From NCBI GenBank assembly GCA_035550735.1, contig DASZOM010000021.1, positions 1 to 56,854 of the forward strand: a stretch of 56,854 nt of DNA. The letters run 5' to 3'. The notes under the pieces are model-generated. The model had not been told where the DNA came from, did not search any database, and saw only the letters and a list, made by a program, of their open reading frames with translations. Made by a program: the position numbers and the translations under genes. The DNA is from JANQRA01 sp035550735 (GTDB lineage: Bacteria; Actinomycetota; Acidimicrobiia; Spongiisociales; ZC4RG35). Below, piece by piece: positions 1 to 7,511 of the stretch (position 1 is the first letter of the stretch; each line of letters starts with the position of its first letter).

Positions 1-2910
1 CAGGTGATGGCGGGCCGAGGCCGAGTTGGCCAGCACCATCGCCTCGCCCCGTCGATTGCCCAGCTCGTCGAAGAGCCGGGCTGCGCGGTCGTAGCCATCG
101 AGGGCGTCGGCGACACTCCCCAGGAGCTGATGGAGATTGGAAAGGTTGGTGAGGTTGACGGCTTCGCCATGGCGGTAGCCGATGCGACGGCACAGCTCGA
201 TGGCGGCCTGGTAACGCTCCACGGCGAGGTCGCGATCACCTCGGAGGCGATTGGCACGCGCCTCGATCCCGGCCACCTCGGCGAGCCCCCTCAAGTCATC
301 GAGGTCGTCGTAGATCGAGCGGGCATCGGCGAGATGCTCGAGGGCGATATCGGTGTGCTGTGTCTCTACCAGGGTGCTGGCCAGCTCGGTGAGAGCGTGG
401 GCACGCTCCGAGCCCTCCCCGGCCGCTGCCACCGCCTCCTCCAGGCTGGGCACCGCCTCCAGTGGGCGGCCCGACCAGCGTCGAATGGTCCCCAGCGCCA
501 CGAGTGACGCCGCCTGGTCCGAGCCGTTGCCATTGGCGCGCTCGAGCTCAACCGAGCGCAGGGCGCTCGACTCCGCCCGGGCGAGCTCGCCGACCTGGGC
601 GAGCAGCCATGCCCACCTCCGCTCCAGGTCACCGTGCAGCCCCGGCAGCCCGCGGGCGAGATCGGCCATCTCCTCGACAACGGCCCGCTGTTCGGTGCGC
701 CGACCGAGCACGCCGTAGACGTCTTCGAGATGACCGAGCAGGGTGTAGCGGGCGGCGTCGGGGATCGCCGCCACCTCCGCGGCTTCCCTGGCGAGCTCGA
801 GGTGCTGTGCCGCAGTGGCGAAGGCGTTGATCTCGACCGCCCGCAGCCCGGCCCTCTCCAGGAACAGTGCCGCCCGCCGATGCTCTCCTGCCTCCCGGAA
901 ATGGTGTCCGATCGCCTCCACATCATCGGGCTCCGACTCGGCGAGCGTCGAGGCGATCCGGAGATGGAGGGATCGTCTTCGCTTGTCGGCGATTCCGTCG
1001 TAGACGACCTGTCGCACCTGATCGTGGGCGATCCGGTACTGACCTCTGCCGTCGTCCCGGATGAGACCCCGGTAGAGGAGCTCGTCCAATGCGGTGAGGA
1101 GCGACGAGCGGGGCATGTCGGTCGCCGTCTCCAGCAGCCGGACGTCGACCCGTTGGCCGGCGACCGCCGCCAGCTCGTAGAGGGCGGCGCCATCCGCCCC
1201 GAGCAGGGACATCCGGGATTCGATCACGTTGCGGACCCGAGGCGCCAGAGGCACTTTCTCGTTGGTGATCTGTGTCTCGAGCACGCTCGCCGGGTCGGCT
1301 CCGCCTTCGAAGAGCCCCCGGTCGCGGATGGCAAGCAACGTCTCCAGGGTGAACAGGACGTTGCCACCGGTCTGGTGATGGAGCTGTGCGGCGACCGAGG
1401 GATCGATCCGGTTCACCCCGAGTATGCGACGGACCATGTCCTCGAGCTCGAACACCGAGAGCGGGGAGAGCACCACCCGGCCCAGGCCAGCCAAACGGTC
1501 GAGCTCCCGCATCACGTCCCACACCTCCGCGTCCCCACGCGCCTCCTCGCTGCGGTAGAGGAGCATCACCAGGACACGGGACTCGGCGAGCCGGGCGCCG
1601 ATCTGGGTGAGCACGGAGAGCGTGTCCTGATCGGCCCAGTGGACGTCGTCCACGATCACGAGATGTGGTGCGATCCGGCCCAGGGCACCGAGTGTGTGGA
1701 CCAGCGAGTCGATCATCCGGGTGGACTCCTCAGCCGGCCGGAGATGCGCCGGTCGCTGCGAATGGAGACCGTCGCCCAGAGTGGGGACCAGTCTCGCCAC
1801 CTCGGCGAGCCAGACCGGGGCGACCTGCTCGGCGAGCTGCTCGACACGAAGCGGGCTCAATGACTCGAGCACCTCGATGAGCGGGGCGAAGGGGCGGAGG
1901 GCTCCGGGGGCACAGGAGCCCCAGCTCACCTCGAACCCCCGCCAGCGGGCGTCTTCTGCCGTCTCCAGCGTGAGCCGGGTCTTGCCCACGCCGGGCTCAC
2001 CTTCCACCAGGACCACTCCACCCGACCCTGCAAGCACCCGTTCCAGGGAGTCGACGATCACCCGGCGCTCGTTCTCCCGACCCACGAAGGGCGCGTCCGA
2101 TCGTCTCCCCTGGAGCACGGCACGCTCCTCCTCGCGCAGCGGGCGCACTCCGGCGCGTCGCTGCTTGAGGATCTTCTGGTAGATCTCGATCGTCGGGGTC
2201 GAGGGCCTGGTGCCCAACTCCTCCTCGAGGACCGAGCGACACCGCTCGTACTGCTCGAGGGCGTCTGTCGTGCGGCCAAGCAGGAAGCAGAGCCTCATCA
2301 CCTCGCGATGAGCCTCCTCACTGAGGGGGTCGTGGTGGGTGAGTCTGCGGGCGTAGGAGAGGGCCTCCTCGTAGGAGCCACTCGACTTGGTGGCGTCGAC
2401 CAGCCGGCCCAACGCGGTCAGGTACCGCTGGCGGTAGTGGTCCTGTTCCACCAGCACCCAGTCGTCGAAATACCCGGCGAGCAGATCGCCCCGGTAGAGC
2501 TCGACACAGGTGCGGAGACGGCCGGCCTCGAGGCTCTCCCGGGCACGTTTTTCGGTGAGCTCATGATCGGGTCGGGCGAAGTTGTCGTCGAACTCCTCGA
2601 CGTCGAGCCAGTAGGGCGATGAGGTGTCGAAGGCGAGCGTGTCGGTGCTCACCTCGAGATGAGAAGTCGTGGGCGTGTTCACCACGTCCTGGATCTGCCA
2701 CAACGTGTGGCTGAGCCGCCGCCGGGCCCTTCCGTCGGGGAGATCCGGCCAAAAGGTGCCGGCGAGCAGGTCACGTTGCAGGGAGCGATCCCTGTTCACG
2801 ACGAGATGGGCGAACAGCGACCGGCCGACACGTGATGCGATAGGGGGCAGGGACACCCCGTTTCGCTCCAGCATGAACCCACCGAACAGGTAGATCCTGA
2901 GTGGCTCCAT
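1..2910 (-). CDS. SARP-family transcriptional regulator with BTAD, AAA ATPase and TPR regions (3' end outside window)
   Basis: The frame is open from an ATG at 2910 down to base 1, so at least 970 residues are present and the C-terminus is cut off by the window. The N-terminus (MEPLRIYLFGGF) leads into a winged-helix DNA-binding domain (about residues 1-95), then a bacterial transcriptional activator domain with TPR-like helices (about 95-250). A Walker A motif, GEPGVGKT, follows near residue 303, then a STAND-type ATPase region containing YRIAHDQVRQVVYD, and alanine-rich TPR-like helices to the window edge. Known relatives (AfsR/SARP and LuxR-type STAND activators) switch on metabolic or developmental genes. 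The target here is unknown. TAGCGT at 2917-2922 (minus strand) with GTGACT 17 bp further out gives a promoter only 6 nt before the ATG, so the mRNA is probably leaderless. Confidence 0.9.
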   Translation of the reverse strand, partial: MEPLRIYLFGGFMLERNGVSLPPIASRVGRSLFAHLVVNRDRSLQRDLLAGTFWPDLPDGRARRRLSHTLWQIQDVVNTPTTSHLEVSTDTLAFDTSSPYWLDVEEFDDNFARPDHELTEKRARESLEAGRLRTCVELYRGDLLAGYFDDWVLVEQDHYRQRYLTALGRLVDATKSSGSYEEALSYARRLTHHDPLSEEAHREVMRLCFLLGRTTDALEQYERCRSVLEEELGTRPSTPTIEIYQKILKQRRAGVRPLREEERAVLQGRRSDAPFVGRENERRVIVDSLERVLAGSGGVVLVEGEPGVGKTRLTLETAEDARWRGFEVSWGSCAPGALRPFAPLIEVLESLSPLRVEQLAEQVAPVWLAEVARLVPTLGDGLHSQRPAHLRPAEESTRMIDSLVHTLGALGRIAPHLVIVDDVHWADQDTLSVLTQIGARLAESRVLVMLLYRSEEARGDAEVWDVMRELDRLAGLGRVVLSPLSVFELEDMVRRILGVNRIDPSVAAQLHHQTGGNVLFTLETLLAIRDRGLFEGGADPASVLETQITNEKVPLAPRVRNVIESRMSLLGADGAALYELAAVAGQRVDVRLLETATDMPRSSLLTALDELLYRGLIRDDGRGQYRIAHDQVRQVVYDGIADKRRRSLHLRIASTLAESEPDDVEAIGHHFREAGEHRRAALFLERAGLRAVEINAFATAAQHLELAREAAEVAAIPDAARYTLLGHLEDVYGVLGRRTEQRAVVEEMADLARGLPGLHGDLERRWAWLLAQVGELARAESSALRSVELERANGNGSDQAASLVALGTIRRWSGRPLEAVPSLEEAVAAAGEGSERAHALTELASTLVETQHTDIALEHLADARSIYDDLDDLRGLAEVAGIEARANRLRGDRDLAVERYQAAIELCRRIGYRHGEAVNLTNLSNLHQLLGSVADALDGYDRAARLFDELGNRRGEAMVLANSASARHHL

Positions 2911-2966
2911 ACCGAGACGCTACCCAGTGCGACCCGCCGAGTCACGACCCAATCCGGGCCGGAAGG

Positions 2967-3476
2967 TCACTCGATGGTGCGGAACCGGCCTCGGAAATAC
3001 GACAGGGGATCGTCGAAGGCCTCGGTCTCCACCCGGTCGATCCGGGCGGTCACCAGCCCGCTCCAGCCCATCTCGTCGGCGGTCTCGAGCGTGCAGAACG
3101 CCCGTGTCGTCAGACTGGCGATGACCGGTCCCCACTCGGAGGGTGTGATCTCGAGCCCGGCGAAGACACCGCCGGGGCTGGGCCGTGACCCGCTGAACAC
3201 CTCGGCGACGTGACGGTCCGGCTCCCGGCACACGTGAATCACGAATCGGGATGTGGCCTCGATCGAGTCCCACAGATCCGAGGTCGGCCCCACCACCAGT
3301 TGCACCCGACCCGGGTCCCCTTCGATCACGAGGAGCGAGGAGACGGTGAGGCCGGTCATCGAATCCTGACTCCCCGAGGTGACTACCGCGACCGGTGCGG
3401 TGAGACGGCCCCGGAAACGGCGCACCGGGTCGAGCTGAGACGCATCGGGCGCAAAGGGATGCTCGCCGTGAATCAT
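2967..3476 (-). CDS. Flavin reductase-like / FMN-binding split-barrel protein
   Basis: 169 residues from the ATG at 3476 (MIHGEHPFAPDASQ). The segment RFRGRLTAPVAVVTSG followed by GLTVSSLLVIEGDPGRVQLVV matches the start of flavin reductase-like split-barrel domains, where the TVSS strand lies over the FMN. These proteins either supply reduced flavin to a monooxygenase or act as F420/FMN-dependent reductases; the partner cannot be told from context. It lies just downstream of the SARP gene on the same strand but as a separate unit, and is divergent from the DUF2905 gene. The frame stays open further upstream, but that extension (Arg/Thr-rich, antisense to the rhomboid gene) does not look coding, so the ATG at 3476 was preferred; a slightly earlier GTG is possible. 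Confidence 0.75.
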   Translation of the reverse strand: MIHGEHPFAPDASQLDPVRRFRGRLTAPVAVVTSGSQDSMTGLTVSSLLVIEGDPGRVQLVVGPTSDLWDSIEATSRFVIHVCREPDRHVAEVFSGSRPSPGGVFAGLEITPSEWGPVIASLTTRAFCTLETADEMGWSGLVTARIDRVETEAFDDPLSYFRGRFRTIE

Positions 3477-3549
3477 CGATGCCAGGTTAAGCACCCATCC
3501 TGACGCCGATCGATGCCCTGTGACGCCACGCCCTCTATACCCTCGGGGG

Positions 3550-3777
3550 ATGCGTGCCGGCAACGTGTTGATGTTGATCGGTGTGGGCGTGGTGGTGGTG
3601 GGCGCGTTGGTGCGTTTCGCCCCGGGTCTGTTCGCCTGGTTCGGGAATCTGCCAGGGGACATCGACATACGGGGCGAGAGCTCCCGGGTGTTCATCCCGA
3701 TCACGTCGATGATCGTGGTCAGCGTGGTCCTAACCGTGGTCGTCAATCTGGTCGGGTCGATCCTCCGCAACCGCTGA
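3550..3777 (+). CDS. DUF2905 family small membrane protein
   Basis: 75 residues from ATG 3550. The layout is that of DUF2905: a first hydrophobic helix (NVLMLIGVGVVVVGALV), a short GNLPGDIDIRGE motif between helices, and a second helix near the C-terminus (FIPITSMIVVSVVLTVVVNLV) ending in SILRNR. The family is widespread and its role is unknown. TATACC at 3536-3541 sits 8 nt before the ATG, consistent with a leaderless start. The next gene, a rhomboid protease, begins 30 bp downstream with its own TAGCAT hexamer. Confidence 0.88.
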   Translation: MRAGNVLMLIGVGVVVVGALVRFAPGLFAWFGNLPGDIDIRGESSRVFIPITSMIVVSVVLTVVVNLVGSILRNR

Positions 3778-3807
3778 GGGCCGTGAGGCCCGTAGCATGA
3801 GCGTGGC

Positions 3808-4518
3808 ATGCTGCCGATCCGCGACGTCAACCCGACGAGGATCTCGCCCTGGGTGACCCTTCTCGTCATCGCCTCATGCCTCGTGGTCTTCTTCGGGATC
3901 CAGAACAGGGGTGACATCGTCGAGCAGAACGAGTTCCTGTTCCGACGGGCGGCCATCTCCTGCGAGGTTCGGACCGGGACACCGCTGAGCCCGACCGAGA
4001 TCACCAGCGGGGTGTGCACCGACGACGCCGAGCAACCGGTGTTCCCTCAGAAGGAGCCGTGGGTCTCGGTGTTCACCTCGATGTTCCTCCACGGCGGGGT
4101 GGGCCACGTCCTGTTCAACATGTGGTTCCTATGGATCTTCGGCAACAACGTCGAGGAGGCCTTCGGCCACATGCGCTACATCCTCCTCTACGTGATCGGA
4201 GGGATCGTGGCCACGCTCGCCTTCGTGGTGGTCAACCCCGATTCGACGGTCCCGCTCGTGGGCGCGTCCGGTGCGATCGCCGCGGTGCTCGGCGCCTACG
4301 GGGTGCTGTTCCCGGCCCATCGGGTGCTCAGCCTGGTCGGGTGGTTCTTCATCCCGATACCTGCGGCTCTCTTCCTCGGATTCTGGTTCTTCGCCCAGTT
4401 CGGCCTGGGTGGGACCAACACGGCCTGGGAAGCCCACGTCGGCGGGTTCCTCTTCGGGCTGGTGGTGTCCTTGGTGTTCCGGCGCTCGTTGCTGCGGCGG
4501 GTCGCAATCGCCGTATAG
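3808..4518 (+). CDS. Rhomboid family intramembrane serine protease
   Basis: 236 residues, about six membrane segments. The catalytic dyad is visible: Ser154 in VGASGAIAAVLGAYG and His210 in AHVGGFLFG, with Asn104 in HVLFNMWFLWIFGN as the oxyanion residue and the usual FLHGGVGHVLFNM helix. Rhomboids cut transmembrane substrates inside the bilayer; the substrate here is unknown. An extended loop between helices 1 and 2 (residues about 35-85) carries two cysteines (52 and 70) that could form a disulfide outside the cell, which is my inference. TAGCAT at 3793-3798 lies 9 nt before the ATG. Confidence 0.92.
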   Translation: MLPIRDVNPTRISPWVTLLVIASCLVVFFGIQNRGDIVEQNEFLFRRAAISCEVRTGTPLSPTEITSGVCTDDAEQPVFPQKEPWVSVFTSMFLHGGVGHVLFNMWFLWIFGNNVEEAFGHMRYILLYVIGGIVATLAFVVVNPDSTVPLVGASGAIAAVLGAYGVLFPAHRVLSLVGWFFIPIPAALFLGFWFFAQFGLGGTNTAWEAHVGGFLFGLVVSLVFRRSLLRRVAIAV

Positions 4519-4526
4519 CCGCGACC

Positions 4527-4555
4527 TTGACCATCGACGGTCCCGGCGCAATACT
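4527..4555 (+). promoter_or_regulatory. Probable promoter of the cimA leader transcript
   Basis: TTGACC (4527-4532), 17 bp, then AATACT (4550-4555; four of six bases match TATAAT). Transcription would begin near 4562, leaving only about 5-6 nt before the leader-peptide ATG at 4568. Confidence 0.6.
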
Positions 4556-4567
4556 CCTCGGGCACAG

Positions 4568-4603
4568 ATGAGCCGCCACAGCCTCACCATCATCATCGAG
4601 TAG
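4568..4603 (+). CDS. Isoleucine leader peptide upstream of cimA (11 residues)
   Basis: ATG at 4568, TAG at 4601-4603, encoding MSRHSLTIIIE. Three consecutive ATC (Ile) codons at 4589-4597 follow Leu and Thr codons, and the stop codon abuts a perfect hairpin. The next gene makes the isoleucine precursor citramalate. In known leader-peptide attenuators of branched-chain amino acid genes, ribosome stalling at such codon runs senses charged tRNA. There is no clear Shine-Dalgarno sequence; the promoter placement implies an almost leaderless start, as expected in an actinobacterium. Its function is inferred from codon content and position. Confidence 0.7.
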   Translation: MSRHSLTIIIE

Positions 4604-4627
4604 GCACAGACCGAAATCGGTCTGTGC
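4604..4627 (+). promoter_or_regulatory. Attenuator hairpin directly after leader peptide
   Basis: A 10-bp perfect stem, 4604-4613 paired with 4618-4627, loop AAAT, beginning at the base after the leader stop codon. A competing 9-bp perfect pairing exists between 4560-4568 (overlapping the leader start codon) and 4621-4629, so two mutually exclusive folds are possible depending on ribosome position. Confidence 0.65.
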
Positions 4628-4630
4628 CCG

Positions 4631-4664
4631 AAACCCTCTGCCCGAAGCAGAGGGTTTTCTATTT
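4631..4664 (+). terminator. Conditional intrinsic terminator between leader and cimA
   Basis: An 11-bp perfect stem, 4631-4641 paired with 4647-4657, loop CCGAA, running into the T-rich stretch TTTTCTATTT (4655-4664). It lies between the leader peptide and cimA, so it would block cimA unless antitermination occurs. I could not find a strong antiterminator partner by eye: only a weak pairing of GCACAG (4604-4609) with CTCTGC (4636-4641), with one mismatch. Confidence 0.7.
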
Positions 4665-4679
4665 GGCACGGGACACGAC

Positions 4680-6239
4680 ATGGACCTCGAGATCTACGAC
4701 ACGACGCTCCGGGACGGATCCCAACAGGAAGGGATCAGTCTCACGGTCAACGACAAGCTGCGCATCGCCCGTCTGCTCGACGATCTCGGTGTGGCCTTCG
4801 TAGAGGGGGGATGGCCTGGCGCCAACCACAAGGACACCGAGTTCTTCGCCCGGGCACGGAGCGAGCTCGACCTGGCCAAGGCGACCCTCACCGCATTCGG
4901 CTCGACCCGCCGGCCCCGGTCGGATGTGGCCGTGGACCCGCAGCTGCGCGCCCTCCTCGCCGCCGAGACCGAGGTCATCTGTCTGGTCGGCAAGGCCTGG
5001 GACTACCACGTGACCGAGGCACTCCGGGTCGACCTCGACGAGGGGGTGCGGATGGTCGCCGACTCGATCGAGTACCTGCGCCGGCACGGGCGGAGGGTGT
5101 TCTTCGACGCCGAGCACTTCTTCGACGGCTACAGGGCCAACCCGGACTTCGCCGTCGGGGTGCTCACGGCTGCCCACGAGGCGGGGGCGGAGCGGCTGGT
5201 CCTCTGTGACACCAACGGCGGGTCGCTTCCCTCGGAGACGTCGGCCGCCATCGAGAAGGTGCTCGCCTCGCTGCCCGAGGCGGCGGTCGGGGTCCATTTC
5301 CACGACGACGCGGGGACCGCCGTGGCGTCCTCACTCGCCGCGGTGGAGGCCGGTGTCGTCCAGGTGCAGGGCTGTATCAACGGCTATGGGGAACGGACCG
5401 GGAACGCAAATCTCTCGACACTCATCCCGGACCTGGAGATCAAGATGGGGCGGAAGACCATCACCGGGGACCTCGGCCTGATCACTGCGATCTCACATCA
5501 CGTCGCCGAGATCGTCAACGTCACGCTCGACCCACACCGTCCGTATGTGGGGAGCTCGGCCTTCACCCACAAGGCAGGTCTCCACACCTCGGCTCTGGCT
5601 CGTCGCCCGGACGCCTACGAGCACGAGCCCCCCACGCATGTCGGCAATCGAACCCGGATGGTGGTCAGCGAGCTGGCGGGGAAGGCATCGGTTCTCTCCA
5701 AGGCGGAGGAGCTGGGCATCGAGATGGACGACGCGCTGGCCGGCCGTGTCATCGAGCGGGTCAAGGAGCTGGAGCACGAGGGTCATCATTTCGAGGCCGC
5801 AGACGGCTCGTTCGAGTTGCTGGTGAGGGAGATGACCGGATGGGTCAACCCCTATTTCAGCCTGGAGTCGTTCCGGGTCCTCTCCGAGCGTCGGGCAGAC
5901 GAGAGCATCGTCTCCGAGGCCACCGTCCGGCTGGTGGCGGGTGGGCAGCGCAAGGTGAGCGTGGGCGAGGGTGTTGGCCCGGTCCACGCCCTCGACAAGG
6001 CCCTGCGTGACGCGCTCGGCGACAGCTACCCACAGGTGCGGGACCTGCGATTGACCGACTACCGGGTGCGGGTGCTCGACTCGACCGACGGCACCTCGGC
6101 GCGGGTCCGCGTCCTCATCGAGACCTCCGACCACGATTCCTCCTGGGGCACGATCGGTGTCCACGAAAACGTCATCGAAGCTTCGTGGCGCGCCCTCACC
6201 GACGGGATAGCGATCGGCCTGCTGCGTTCGGTTTCCTAA
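4680..6239 (+). CDS. cimA: (R)-citramalate synthase
   Basis: 519 residues. Condenses acetyl-CoA and pyruvate to citramalate, the first step of the threonine-independent isoleucine route. The N-terminal HMGL-like TIM barrel opens with YDTTLRDGSQQEG (metal-binding Asp and catalytic Arg) and contains LCDTNGG and VGVHFHDDAGTAVASS (metal-binding His residues), then GCINGYGERTGNANL. A C-terminal LeuA-type dimerisation/regulatory domain starts near residue 385, including LVAGGQRKVSVGEGVGPVHA. Its length of about 520 and start sequence fit CimA rather than 2-isopropylmalate or homocitrate synthase. The LeuA-type domain implies feedback control by isoleucine, and the leader/terminator in front adds a second control level (inference). 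No strong ribosome-binding site precedes the ATG. Confidence 0.92.
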   Translation: MDLEIYDTTLRDGSQQEGISLTVNDKLRIARLLDDLGVAFVEGGWPGANHKDTEFFARARSELDLAKATLTAFGSTRRPRSDVAVDPQLRALLAAETEVICLVGKAWDYHVTEALRVDLDEGVRMVADSIEYLRRHGRRVFFDAEHFFDGYRANPDFAVGVLTAAHEAGAERLVLCDTNGGSLPSETSAAIEKVLASLPEAAVGVHFHDDAGTAVASSLAAVEAGVVQVQGCINGYGERTGNANLSTLIPDLEIKMGRKTITGDLGLITAISHHVAEIVNVTLDPHRPYVGSSAFTHKAGLHTSALARRPDAYEHEPPTHVGNRTRMVVSELAGKASVLSKAEELGIEMDDALAGRVIERVKELEHEGHHFEAADGSFELLVREMTGWVNPYFSLESFRVLSERRADESIVSEATVRLVAGGQRKVSVGEGVGPVHALDKALRDALGDSYPQVRDLRLTDYRVRVLDSTDGTSARVRVLIETSDHDSSWGTIGVHENVIEASWRALTDGIAIGLLRSVS

Positions 6240-6248
6240 TGCTCCACG

Positions 6249-6266
6249 GCCCAATAGTGGGCTTTT
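6249..6266. terminator. Terminator between convergent cimA and MFS gene
   Basis: GCCCA (6249-6253), loop ATAG, TGGGC (6258-6262), followed by TTTT. The short stem and T tract serve cimA; the opposite strand lacks a good T tract. Confidence 0.55.
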
Positions 6267-6291
6267 GGACGTTTCATTACACGGACGACCA

Positions 6292-7476
6292 CTAGAAGTG
6301 ACGGCGCGCCACGGCCATGAGCACCGAAGCCACCGCCGCCACCAGACCGGCCCCCAGCCAGGCCGCCCCGTAGGAGACCGACCCGGCGACCAGACCGAAG
6401 AGGAACGGCCCCGCCGCATTGCCGAGACCCAGGGCGGCCGAGCCGATCCCGGCCACCGCTCCCGGCCGTTTGGGACTGGTTCGGACCAGGGAGAGATAGA
6501 AGATGCCGGTCCATGCCCACCCGCCGGTGAAGGCGCCGACCGTAGCCAACACGAGGAGAGCGGTATTGCCAGTGGCTCCCAGCGCCATGGCGAACGCGCC
6601 ACCGGCGAGCATGAGAGCGATCAGTCGGAACTGGGGCCCACCGCTGCGATCGGCGAGAATCCCCGTCGCTACCCGGGTGGCGATACCGGCCAGGCTCCCG
6701 GTGGCGAGGAGCAGCCCGGCGATCGCCGGGCCGATCCCCATGGCGACGGCACTGTCGGTGATGAATATTCCGGCACCGCTCCCAGCAGTCGTGCCCAATG
6801 CCGCACCCACGGCGGCGAGCAGCAAGGCGGTCCGGCGCGGAGGTGAGATGGAGTCGGGCCCGGCCTCTCTCGTGGCGGGTGGTGTCGGAGGTGGTGAGAT
6901 CCGGATTCGGGGCAGCCGGACCAGGACCACGGCCATCGGGAGAACCCCTGCGGCGAATCCCCATCGCCAGCCGACAGTCAATGCGATAGACGGCACCGCC
7001 AGTCCGGCCACCAAGGTCGAAGCCGGGATCGAAGCCTCCTTGATCCCGAACGCCACTCCCTGACGGTGGATCGGGATCGCCCGGGTCACTAGTACGGCGA
7101 GACCGGTGTCGGCGAGAGCGACCCCGATGCCGGCGAGGGCGAGGAGCCCGGCCAATGCGCCGAAGCCGCCGGCGAGAAGACCGAGCCCGGCGAGAGAGGT
7201 GATACAAATCGCGCAGCCGAGATAGACGGTTGCCCGGGGGCCGATCCGGTCGGCGATGCGCCCACAGAAGGGTGCGGACAGTGCAGCGGTGAGAAACCCG
7301 ATGGTCACCGCGGCGCCGAAGGACGTCTCGCTCAGACCAAGCTCTGCCCGGATCTGGACGGCGAGGCCGCCCACCATGAAGAAGGGGAGCGCGACCAGCA
7401 CGAACGAGCTCGCCACGACGAGCATGTCCATGCCGAACGAGCCGGCTGGGGTGTTTCGTACGGCTGCCTGGCCCAC
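6292..7476 (-). CDS. MFS transporter
   Basis: 394 residues with about twelve hydrophobic segments. The loop CGRIADRIGPRATVY between helices 2 and 3 is the classic MFS G-x-x-x-D-R-x-G signature, repeated as ATGILADRSGGPQFRL in the second half. Substrate unknown. I chose the GTG at 7476 because TACGGT lies 9 nt before it; the ATG at 7431, just ahead of the first helix, is the alternative. It is divergent from, and shares a 35-bp region with, the aconitase-X operon, so it may carry the substrate or product of that enzyme (inference). Confidence 0.85.
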   Translation of the reverse strand: MGQAAVRNTPAGSFGMDMLVVASSFVLVALPFFMVGGLAVQIRAELGLSETSFGAAVTIGFLTAALSAPFCGRIADRIGPRATVYLGCAICITSLAGLGLLAGGFGALAGLLALAGIGVALADTGLAVLVTRAIPIHRQGVAFGIKEASIPASTLVAGLAVPSIALTVGWRWGFAAGVLPMAVVLVRLPRIRISPPPTPPATREAGPDSISPPRRTALLLAAVGAALGTTAGSGAGIFITDSAVAMGIGPAIAGLLLATGSLAGIATRVATGILADRSGGPQFRLIALMLAGGAFAMALGATGNTALLVLATVGAFTGGWAWTGIFYLSLVRTSPKRPGAVAGIGSAALGLGNAAGPFLFGLVAGSVSYGAAWLGAGLVAAVASVLMAVARRHF

Positions 7477-7511
7477 GAAGGCGCCACCGTATCGCCTGCT
7501 TAGCTGTCCGC
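7477..7511. promoter_or_regulatory. Divergent promoter region, MFS gene / aconitase-X operon
   Basis: 35 bp between two divergent starts. The minus strand has TACGGT 9 nt before the GTG at 7476; the plus strand has TTAGCT (7500-7505) 6 nt before the ATG at 7512. Both positions fit the leaderless pattern seen elsewhere in the window. Confidence 0.45.

Noticed and set aside
634..1863. 409-codon plus-strand frame inside the SARP gene
   Set aside because: It is the exact complement frame of the minus-strand regulator, which has recognisable winged-helix, BTAD and P-loop motifs.
2967..4019. N-terminal extension of the flavin-reductase-like gene to 350 residues
   Set aside because: The extra 180 residues are Arg/Thr/Pro-rich shadow sequence antisense to the rhomboid and DUF2905 genes; the domain starts at the ATG at 3476.
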